Assembly: GCA_038503065.1 (NCBI GenBank)
Contig: JBCAMK010000013.1
Span: 1,302,001 to 1,366,000 of the forward strand
Origin: Paragyromitra xinjiangensis
Lineage: Eukaryota > Ascomycota > Pezizomycetes > Pezizales > Discinaceae
Direction: 5' to 3'
DNA length: 64,000 bases
Under the pieces are notes generated by a model. The model searched no databases and had not been told where the DNA came from. It was given only the letters and a program-made list of their open reading frames with translations. Positions 1-9,274 of this stretch are shown piece by piece; position 1 is the first letter of the stretch, and each line of letters starts with the position of its first letter. A program made the position numbers and the translations under genes.

Positions 1-1868
1 TGCAGGTGGTTTTGGAGACTTGTTCGGTTAAACATATAGTGTTAAGCTGAGCCTCGATTTACCAAATAGAATCAAAAAATATCTTCTTCATTACTGATCA
101 TCTCCTGTGAAGTCCGCGATTGTTTCAAACTAACCAACAACTAACCCACAGCCTAGTAGTGTTAATTCTTGCTAGATCGGAAGGTTAGTTCCTTCCTTAT
201 ACTTTATCATTTCTCTCATTTTTATCCCTGTACCTGCCCATATCCCCATGGCGAAGGATTAAGATATTTTTAACCCCGAGTTTTTTATATAAAAATACGT
301 TGAAGATGAAAAAGCAACAACAACACTCTAATTTTTTCATGACGCCTCCACTTTATCCCTTCACTTATCACACTATCTTCATCGTTTTACCGTTGAATGC
401 GTGCTAACAGAAGAAAAAGTGACTTTAGGTTTTCTGGTGCCTCATCGATCGGTCGCAAAATTCAAGAGTAATAGTTATGTTTTGTGATATCTACGTGCGA
501 TCGGCCTGTGTGTTGCGTATAGCTGTCTGCGTACAACCAACTATACCCAGTTTGTTTTGCCGACCAATCGGTCGCTAGTAAGATTTGAAAGCTGTCTACC
601 GTACTAATCTCATTCGGGTTCACGATTGGTTGGTGACCGGGTTAGGTTTCGGACTTATAGCGTCACTCGAGCACGGAATTTGGCTTGGCAGTACTCATTA
701 TTGGGTTCGATGATCTTAGTTGGAGGAAAGCTACAGGAAAACCAGTGTCTATCTCATCTGCAGTTTAATAGTCCTATAATATTGGAGATGCCGAAAGAGA
801 TGAGGATGACTTGGATTCGACCTTTAGTTAGATATCCTAGAAACCAATGATATTTTATAAAACCTTGCATCTTTGCTTGTGATACCAAGATCCATTCCAA
901 ATAATCGCTTCTAGCCGGCCATGGTGCGATCGGCAACAATTTCTTGCCCCCAATTGGCAGGGATGAACGATGAACGTGGAGCTAGTAGATTACTATTTAT
1001 GGAGGGGGGTTAGAACTAGGGTGGTGTGGTCATTGGAAGGTTGAGCATCGGGTGAAATCTTGCAGTGTTCTTGGGCTATTAGGATTTTTTCGGGGGTTCT
1101 GATCCTCCGATCCTCCTCCGGGCTCGGGGTATCATGCTAGTAGAACTAATGCGCGCATTTCGCTGGAATCTCGATGTGACTTGACCAGTGGGTATGTCCT
1201 TATAGGCTATATTTGAACCTGTTCTTATAAACGTTACTTCTATGATTTGCGTTTCTCTCCCTGAGTAGGGAGAAACTTATGGGGTAGCGCAGCATGCGAG
1301 TGATATTTTATGAATTAAGATATACCAAATTTAAAACCATTACGGCTTAATGTCTTGCTTTCTGGCTTACATTATATTTCTTCGAAAGATGGCTATTGTT
1401 CTGCTCGGGAAAGTTTGAGCCATTTCTTGCTGTTACCTAGGTGGACTATTCTCCCGTACTGCCATAACGCCATACGAATGGGGCTGAAATTCCGTGGGAA
1501 TTTATTCTCGCGGTAAGTAGTAATTAATTATTTGATTAGATTTTTTCTCTCGTGACCCCTTTAGATTATGTTCTTATATTTTAGGCTCGGGCTTGTAGCG
1601 TATGAGGCGCGACATGTTCGGCTTGGGAACTATTGGGATTTTTTACGAGTCAGGTGGATAGAAGAGAAAGTACATGCAGGTAAGCAAAACGGTCATACGT
1701 TTGTACCATCCAGTAACCAACTACAAACCTGTTCCTTGCCTGAAATCATACAAGATCTACTTCAATCCATATAGACATCAATCATCCCTTCCTCTAGGCG
1801 CTCCTCGTCCTCGTCCTCGGCTACATATACTACTCCAAATACTATACACCAGTCAGATATAAATATGA
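1..1868. other. Intergenic spacer, no supported gene
   Basis: AT-rich sequence with only short open frames (up to about 70 codons) that have no recognisable domain or splice structure. No tRNA, rRNA or clear repeat was seen. One copy of the palindrome TACATGTA lies at 1870-1877, at the 3' edge of the following pseudogene. Confidence 0.6.
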
Positions 1869-2780
1869 TTACATGTAGTTTCTCTTACCTTTTAGCGTGG
1901 TATGTCGTAGCCCATTTATATACGAGCACAAAAAATGGGTAAGCTCCGCATCTTTCCTCCTTCTTCCTACAGCCACATCAAGCACCCTCTGGCCGTGCTC
2001 ATTCTTCATGCTGACATCGACTCCGCTCTTCAGCAGCAGCTTAACCAAATCTATACACCCAGAGAACTTTCCAAGTACTACAACATGAAGCGCCGTATCC
2101 CCTTCAGCATCTACAGCATTGATACGAGCCCCCCCATCAAGCAGTAACCTCGCCACCGTAATCGGGTCGCCATACCTAGCACGAAAGTGTACCCAAAAAA
2201 GCGGCGTAAACCCATTCCGACACCGGATAGTAGTACTAGCACCAGAATAACACAAAACCCCAACGACATCAATGTTGTTAAACTACGCTGCGTAATGGAG
2301 CGCTGTCTGGCCGTGGCCTGGACTGAGCTTATTGATTTCGGCTCCGTGGTTGAGAGGGAAATTAATAATTCTTGCTATACCCTTTTGCCATGCTGCGTAG
2401 TGGAGTTCTGCCATGCCTTGCTTGTCGTAGGCGTCGTTGATGTTGGAGTTAGCTCCGCTAGTTAGCAAGTGATATACTAGTAATAAATTTCTAGCGTATA
2501 TAGTGTAGTGTAGTGATGTGGACCCGTGTTGGTCTTGGATGGTGGGGCTGGCTCCGTTTTCGAGAGCATGGGATTCGTGTTTTGCTACCCAACGCATGGC
2601 CGGCATTCCGAATTCAAGAAGCATTTTGGGGTCTACTTTTCCTGAACCCTGCCGGGTAGCGGCTTCAAATAGTGGAACCAAGAAGGTAAGGCGAGGGTAG
2701 GCTCGAAGGAGAGATCCGATACCGTCTCGGTCGAGGTGTTTGGAAATATCCATGATGACATTTTAGGGAAGATTGAATAA
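1869..2780 (-). pseudogene. F-box / ankyrin-repeat protein, disrupted
   Basis: Read on the minus strand, this is a fungal F-box plus ankyrin-repeat protein. The F-box-like start (LP, one stop codon, then NVIMDISKHLDRDGIGSLL) is followed by about four or five ankyrin repeats with motifs such as GSTSLHY, GQTALHYAA and GDTALHVVV. Two in-frame stops break one continuous frame: TAA at 2763-2765 inside the F-box and TAG at 2283-2285 inside an ankyrin helix. The frame stays ankyrin-like on both sides of each stop, so these are nonsense changes and not frameshifts. CAG to TAG and CAA to TAA would both be C-to-T changes in a CpA context, as repeat-induced point mutation makes; this is inference. Residues also seem missing between MRWVAKHESHAL and ENGASPT, where a complete repeat would be expected. 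Such proteins usually act as ubiquitin-ligase adaptors; this copy is probably dead. Confidence 0.8.
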
Positions 2781-3033
2781 CCTAGATGTGATTCCGGGTG
2801 AAGGTAGAAGCTCTCTTGAAGTGAAGCATAGATAAGGAGTGGCTTCAATAGGAGTTAAATAAGAGAAAAAAGGTGGCCGAAGAAGGTATGACTCTGGAGG
2901 GAGAAGTTGGCTGTTTGAGCGTAACAAAATATAGACTCTATAGCCCCCTCACAATTGTATCCTGGTCGGATCATTCTGATGGAGAAAAAAACAAATTCAT
3001 CTACCTAGCTGCGAGACCATAACTGGCAAAGAA

Positions 3034-3405
3034 TGTTGGATATTTACTTCCTTTCGTGCCGCCTCCGGCCTTTCTCTATTCATTTGGCTCTATTCTTTTC
3101 TCTACCTACGTAGGGCTTCTATAGCATACGTAGGCTTTTCTACTATTCAGGTTTCTTAATATTCCTTGCTGTTTTGGCCTTCTTTGACTGTCAATTATTC
3201 AGGCGGCCATTCAGTATATTGGGCTTATTCGGAGGCTACTTTGGGCCTGGAGGCGTTGACCGGCGAGTTATATGGTCGAAGGGCTCTGATTGGTTGATTA
3301 CTTGTATATATACAGAGGCTTTCTGCCTCTTCTTCGTTTCTTTCTTCTCTATCGAATATCTCAAGCCTTCCACAGAAGCAACGAATATCACATCTTATTA
3401 CTTCA
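3034..3405 (+). repeat. Solo LTR of a Ty1/copia retrotransposon
   Basis: A 372-bp sequence starts TGTTGGATAT and ends CTTCA. It is flanked by a perfect 5-bp target-site duplication AAGAA (3029-3033 and 3406-3410). It matches, in inverted orientation, the LTR of the copia element at 61692-62052 along its whole length, with scattered substitutions and small indels. It carries its own TATA-like block (TATATATACA near 3304) and the run ctacgtaggctt shared by both copies. No internal element sequence is present, so it is a solo LTR left by LTR-LTR recombination. The duplication fixes the ends to the base. Confidence 0.93.
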
Positions 3406-3410
3406 AAGAA

Positions 3411-5328
3411 ATCAGCGTGGAGATCGAGTGACATAATATGATCAAAATTCGTTTAACCTAGCATCAAGCGGTATATATACCAAAGTTTAAACTAAGGCAA
3501 AGTACTGCAATATCGACTTCGGTTGTGCTATAAAATGCCTGAAATCTCCCTTTTAACTTTGCGTATCAAGTGAATAACTATAGTCTGCTAACTACACCTT
3601 ACCCACCCTAGGTCGCGTTTGGGAGAGAGTATGCACATAAATACCGTAAGGATGGCATTAAAGTGTATCGTAAGGAGCGCCCTTCTAACTTTAAACAGTC
3701 TCGAAATCATAATCTTCTGTTTTACCGCGTCATGAATAAAGGTTTGCCTTAGGGTCTTGGAGGTTTCGAATGTTTGGCGATGGGTTGGGATGCAGTATAT
3801 ACAGATCACTCAATCTGCATACACGTATTCATTATGAGAGAAGGGATATAGACTGTATTTGAAGATGGTGGATGCGTTTCTATTGCTGACTGGGTAGATA
3901 AAATCGGAGTAGCTCATGCCGAAGTTTTCTTTCAGGCATAGAGAGGTTTGATTTTATTCGCCTCTCTTTATTCCTATTTCTCAAGCACCAAAGCTAGGTC
4001 TCCACCTACCATGGCTTGAGAGCTAGGGCTGGGCACGAAGCTAGTTCATAGGGTTTGAAACCCAAGTACGGTGTAACCCTCGATAAATTACGATGCAGGG
4101 TGGACGATGCCCCTTATGATCTGCGGGACCCTATTCGGGAAACGATACGAATGTCTGCACGTGAAGTCTAGAGATCGGCTCTCATCTAAGAATCAAGGTG
4201 CTAGAAGCCGCCGGGGAAGATAAAGTAGAATAAAGCGAGATAGGCCGGAGATTCACGGGGTATGTTCCATGTTTAGCACCATTTGACCTTGGCTGCTTGT
4301 AGAAACTGCGCCGCTGTTGGTCTTTTGGGGGTATTGGGCTGCGTTACATGTTGTGTAAAAGCACTGGTTTTGTTGCCGGTTTAGAGATCTGGGGAGTAGA
4401 GTTCGGGTGTGGGGTTTGTAGGGTTTTTGTGTTGGATAGAGGCCCTAGGTGGGTTTAAGCAGGATCATTGCTTTGTCTGGGAGCGAAGGGGAAGGCTGTG
4501 CTGATGTCCTCGAGAGCTTTGTGATTGTAATATAACTGAGGAGATGAGGTATACGTGGAAGGAAGGCGGCAAGGTTTGGAAGCTGTAGCAAACTCGCGAG
4601 GAGAAGGAACGAGAAGCTTGGGTGTAAAGCAGGCTAAAGGTAATGCAAGGCTGTATTTCGTGAGTTGGGGCTATCGGAAGAGAAAGGGGAGGCGACGAAA
4701 AGACAATTCACCACCACAGCAAGATGTAACAAGTACCACTAGGGATCCGTTGAGCAATGTCACACAACGCACTCCTCCCACTCTTTTGCTCCCTCCGACA
4801 TCCCACAACAGTGGGACTTTTGGGAGAATAGGGATTGGATATACGTGCCTATCTACATGTATGTGATCTGCTGCCGTAGACTCGCATAGGCGGTCATCGA
4901 ATAAACTACCGCATATGACCCCCATCCACACTTATGCGCAACTAGCTTGAATTATCCTGCCGAACCATTGGTAGGACCCGCCATACATGAAAATGCGGTG
5001 CATAACAGCATCTAAATATTTTTTGCTTACGAGTGATGGGATATGATGGGTTGTCCTACAGGTGACATGCGTGAAGGAGCGGTGTAGAGAGCTGTTTTAC
5101 CACATGAAGCAAGGAGAGAAACTTTACATTTTTGCAAATTGAAACTTTAAGGTGCAGCATTTTTAACAGTATTTGCCAATCCTCAGTCCCTGATTGTTTG
5201 AGCGCTCCAGGAAACACGATGGTCTATGTAAGCCAATTTCTAAGCGACTGCGAAAGTCTACAGTTCAGGTTGCAGCCGCTGTGCTGCAGTTAACGTAGGA
5301 TTCAACCAAATAGCGTCTGTTTTCATTT
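3411..5328. other. Intergenic spacer
   Basis: No gene is supported. A 103-codon plus-strand open frame at 4555-4866 overlaps an 86-codon minus frame, and neither has family features. One TACATGTA palindrome lies at 4854-4861. No structured RNA was recognised. Confidence 0.55.
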
Positions 5329-5835
5329 TTAGACCCCCACTGCTGTCGCTATTCTGCCCGCCTCAGAACTAAGAGATCGGTGAACGTAGTGATAGGCAGC
5401 ACGATCAAGAGAATTCGGTTGGGAGATGGGGTTGGCCATATCAGAGCTGCGGGAACGACTTGAAGGTATTCGCTTCGGTTCATCCGACGTCAATCGACAG
5501 GCAAGAGCTATAGGTTTCTCGCCCGAAAGAAGTCCAATACATACATACAAAGCATCAGCAATCTTTAGTGATGCACGCGTTTGTAAGAGGCAGACGTATT
5601 TTTGTAAGCACCTGAGACAGCGCTGCATACCAAGCTTCTTACTTACGCGATTCAACCCCTGCAACACTGTGCTCATTTCCAATCCATCGATAAGAGGGAA
5701 AAGGCTGATTACGACATTATCCCTAAGCCGACTCAACGGGGGAAGAAAAATTCTGTCACGCAATTGCGCTTTTCCCCGTCTCGGGTTCGCCATTGCATGT
5801 ATCCGATTTGCAAGCCGAACCGTCGCATTACTCAA
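5329..5835 (-). CDS. Doubtful hypothetical protein
   Basis: This is a 168-codon open frame starting MSNATVRLANRIHAMANP. No domain is recognised. A good donor (GTAAGT) occurs inside the frame at about codon 67, after TVLQGLNR, which could mean that only the first part is an exon. The opposite strand is open over almost the same stretch (5426-5845, 139 codons). With both strands open and no motif, the coding status is undecided. No operon-like partner or promoter signal was seen. Confidence 0.25.
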   Translation of the reverse strand: MSNATVRLANRIHAMANPRRGKAQLRDRIFLPPLSRLRDNVVISLFPLIDGLEMSTVLQGLNRVSKKLGMQRCLRCLQKYVCLLQTRASLKIADALYVCIGLLSGEKPIALACRLTSDEPKRIPSSRSRSSDMANPISQPNSLDRAAYHYVHRSLSSEAGRIATAVGV

Positions 5836-6139
5836 AACCTCCTAAGCGGCTTGTCCTGAAAAAAACTAAAATAGTAATAGCGCTTTTTGACAGATTTGCA
5901 ACCGTGACAAATCGGTCGTTTTCCCCGCCAGGTCATGACCCCTGCACGTGCATCGGAGTGGTAGCCAACTGTCTAGACCAAGAACGGACAAGCCAATGCG
6001 CAGTTTCTCGATCGTTGATCTTCTGCTAAGCAGACCGTAATCAACACTACTGCGGTGGGTGCAACGAAACAGCGATAGCACGGCAGGGAGAAGTTTCTAG
6101 TTCCCTACACGTGCACGTCCTTGGGGCCTCTCCCACTGG

Positions 6140-6204
6140 AGGGGCAGTGGGGCAGATGCTTACCTATTCCGGCCTTATCCAAGAACAAGGAAATCTGTAT
6201 ATAA
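6140..6204 (+). promoter_or_regulatory. Putative promoter elements of the quinone reductase gene
   Basis: A TATA-like TATATAA lies at 6198-6204, about 154 bp before the ATG at 6358. An AGGGG pentamer (stress-response-element core in fungi) lies at 6140-6144. The leader between them and the ATG is CT- and CA-rich, as is common for strongly expressed fungal genes. Stress control is an inference; this reductase family is often stress-induced. Confidence 0.4.
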
Positions 6205-6357
6205 CTCTCCCTCCCCCATCCTCACTAATTCCTCATCTTGCACTGCAATTCCCATCCAGCCATCTGCTCATCAGTCAATTGGATTTCCATCTAGATCTCA
6301 TATCTTCATCATTTCACCAACAAGTTAACCAAACTTCAAAACACCCAATCAATTACA

Positions 6358-7110
6358 ATGGCTCCTCGTGTTGCTATCATCGTCTACTCCATGTACGGCC
6401 ACATTCTCAAGCTTGCTGAAGCTGAGAAGGCTGGCATTGAGTCTGCTGGAGGTACCGCCGACCTTTATCAGTGAGTAGTAACACGATTCCTATTATCTAG
6501 AGTAGCATCACCGCTGAAATTGACTTTATACTGACATTTTTACTACTAGGATCCCTGAGACCCTTTCCGAAGAGATTCTCGGAAAGATGCATGCTGCTCC
6601 TAAGCCCGATTTGCCTCTGATCACTGCCCCAAAGTTGAAAGAGTATGATGCCTTCCTTTTTGGCATCCCCACCCGTTACGGAAACTTCCCCGGCCAATGG
6701 AAGGCATTTATCGATACCACCGGAAGCCTTTGGGCCGAGGGTGCTCTTTCTGGCAAATACGCTGGTATCTTTGTCTCCACCGGTACCCAAGGTGGTGGAC
6801 AGGAGGTCACTGCTCTTAACTCCATCTCTACTCTTGCTCATCACGGTATCATCTTCGTTCCTCTCGGCTACAAGCACGCTTTCCCCCTCCTTGCCAACAA
6901 CTCTGAGGTTCGCGGTGGCTCTCCATGGGGTGCTGGTACCTTTGCTGTAAGCTCTCTTGACCCCTTCACCTAACTTCACAGGACAGATCGTTCTAACAAT
7001 ATAATTAGGGTGCCGACGGATCTCGCAATCCTTCCGCCGCCGAGCTTGAACTTGCCACTATTCAGGGCAGGTCCTTTTATGAGACTGTCGCTAAGGTCAG
7101 CTTCGCGTGA
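6358..7110 (+). CDS. NAD(P)H:quinone oxidoreductase, flavodoxin-like (WrbA / Alt a 7 / Obr1 type)
   Basis: An FMN-binding flavodoxin-fold enzyme that reduces quinones by two electrons, protecting cells from redox cycling. Three exons are seen: 6358-6470, 6550-6946 and 7009-7110. They total 612 nt, closing exactly at TGA to give 203 aa, the usual length for this family. The start [15 protein letters not shown] carries the first flavin phosphate loop. Later motifs are [28 protein letters not shown] and the histidine-containing [13 protein letters not shown]. Introns are 79 and 62 nt with GT-AG ends; the second has a CTAAC branch candidate. The ATG is the first after the TATA-like box. The odd point is the stop: the same frame remains open after TGA for 47 codons and ends in a CaaX-like motif (see the next entry). 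Related proteins are Alternaria allergen Alt a 7 and yeast Pst2/Ycp4. Assignment to this family is firm. Confidence 0.95.
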
Positions 7111-7254
7111 CTGCATGGTACCCCCGAGGATTCAGGCGCCGCTCAAGAAGAAAATGGTACAAAAAAGAAGGATGCCGTTCCGGAGAAGAGGAAGAAGGAT
7201 CTCGATGAAGAAGGAGGCCCCTGTGGCCTGCCTATCAAATGCAGCATCGTATAG
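7111..7254 (+). other. In-frame C-terminal extension behind the reductase stop, ending in a CaaX-like box
   Basis: Directly after TGA (7108-7110) the reductase frame stays open for 47 codons up to TAG at 7252-7254. The deduced segment has a charged linker (QEENGTKKKD, EKRKKDLDEE) and ends GGPCGLPIKCSIV, with a C-terminal C-S-I-V that fits a prenylation box. The TGA is followed by CTG. Two routes could join the extension: stop-codon readthrough, or splicing of an 84-nt segment with a weak GTGACT donor at 7107 and an acceptor ending at 7190, which keeps the frame. Either would give a long, membrane-targeted isoform. A recent nonsense mutation in a once-longer protein is the main alternative. 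Confidence 0.5.
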
Positions 7255-9274
7255 TATTTAACGTTGTAGTTTGGGGGGGATGGTGACATTTCCTTTCTTC
7301 GGTTTCTTTTTCTGCTTCTAATGTACTTTTGTATTCGCTCCTGGTCGTTTCGGTATCGGTGTTTGTTGCATGGCATAGCGTTTTTGATGTTAATACCTAA
7401 ATTGAGTAATGTTTCACAATACTTTTAAGTTCTTCGCTTGTTTCCGTGTGAGCAGATTGCCGAGTCTATAAGATTGCCCCTGGTTCACCTCCAAAGAAGT
7501 AGGGCTTAAAGCATACGCTATCCCGTTTTGGCCATAAAACACTAATGTGTACTCCAGAAGCACATTCAAACTTGTGGCTAGAGTGACATCCTGGTAAGTC
7601 CCTAGTGAGGTTCCATTTCGGCATCAACATGATACTGAAATATTTTAAGGCGAGATGGTGTATAGATAGCTTTGGTATCCTTGGAACACTCCGGGGACTT
7701 AAATTCCGTGGACGAGTGATTCCATATGGATCATATTGATATCCCTCCTTTTGCGGCCACAACACCAAGAAAAAACTTTTCGCTCCATTGGGGAATGGTT
7801 TTGTCATGCCACAAACATCTCTAAAGCCTTCATGTTGCCTCCCTTCATGTTACCTCCATGGATATTGTTGGTTTCGTTCAAACGTCTCCATGGAGGAGAT
7901 TCACGTCTCCGGAGGCAATAACAAAACCAAAGTCTCCACGAAGGTCCTGAAGATCCCAAAGACCACGAAGAAAATATATATTATTCCTAATGCGGCGCTT
8001 AAGAATTACTTAGGTATTAATACGTGCGAATACGGCTTGTGGGAGCTATCTCAAAGAGTACAGTTGCGTCCAACAAGTTCTTGCGGTTTTTGAGGTACCA
8101 TGACGCAACAAGGAACCACGAGCCCCATAGCACAACACCCCCAGACCCACCATGCCTCCCACAACTGAATCTTAATCACGCCAGTGCAATAAAGGACATA
8201 CTATTAATGCTTTAAGCAATAATGGCGAAACATAATGCTTTCTTTTTGTCGAAAAGTAAATATTTTCATTGAGTGGTTCATGGCATCTTGCTGCATCATG
8301 GTACTTCAAAAACCGCAAGAACTTGTTGGACGCAACTGTACAAGCGGATCCACCTACAGGAGCAATCTTAATCAAGACAAACCACAGGAAAATGGTCAGG
8401 TTTCGTTCTTTGAGGACAAAGGGTTCGTAAAAGTGTCTATAGTGCTGTGGCTCATAACTTAGGAGGCGATACCACTGATCAAAGCCAACTGGGAGTGATA
8501 TCACATGCAAGATGGTCTGGAGACTTCGAATTAGTTCCTCCTTATCCTCCTCCTTCGCCATCATCTGGGAAGTTCGTTAGGGCTAAAAAAACCTCTCGCT
8601 GATAATACTTCCGTCCTCGAGACCTGCTACCCCGCACGTCACCTCTGCCTAGGATGGCCCGACGCACACGCTATTCCTCCCCCGCCGAACGCGAATACCC
8701 TCCTCGGCACGGCTCTCCTCACCCGCGAATATTACTTTGGTCCTAGGAATGTGGGGTATGAACCGAGCGAGGATATATTTCATACAGTCCATATATTGCA
8801 TTAGGCGAAAATAACTGTATATATGTGAAGTAGAATACGGAGGATATATAGCATAGAGTAGCATAACGATCAATCGGAATATAAAGTTAAACGATTTTGT
8901 ATTTGGGTGGGAGCTAGTGGGGTGGTTAGTGCCTGAATGGGCGGAAGTAGGGACCCCAAGCGGTGATACATCCTAGAGCTATTGGTTAAATATCGGATTT
9001 GGTTTTGAGGGTTTTGAGGATTCTATTTTCTTCTAAGTGAAGGTGTTACTCATTGAGGCGTTGAAGGCCGGGTAACTAGAGTGATAACTTATGTATGAGC
9101 TACCACCTCGCTTAACCTGCCATAGAAATCCCGGGTAACCCTAAGCATCTCGCTCCTTCCCAGCCACCTCATTTCTATTGCAACGACATACCAATCTCCC
9201 CCTCCTCGTCGATGATGCTCCACCACCACGTCTTGTCCTTCCATGGATTCTGGGACTCCTACATACCTTAAGGC
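7255..9274. other. Spacer containing a long inverted repeat
   Basis: No supported gene. Open frames at 7466-7807 (minus) and 8172-8564 (minus) show no known motif, and the second is partly produced by the inverted repeat at 8059-8340. Confidence 0.5.
8059..8340. repeat. Inverted repeat with about 65-bp arms (foldback element)
   Basis: The left arm 8059-8130 starts TACAGTTGCGTCCAACAAG. It reappears as its reverse complement ending at 8340. The first 47 nt of the arms differ by one substitution, and similarity fades after about 65 nt. The arms enclose roughly 130 nt. Both arms read VASNKFLRFL in one frame, so the repeat may derive from a duplicated coding fragment. It could be a MITE-like foldback or an inverted duplication; no clear target duplication was found. 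Confidence 0.75.

Noticed and set aside
4555..4931. Overlapping frames on both strands near 4.6-4.9 kb
   Set aside because: No motif, no splice pattern and both strands open; probably chance.
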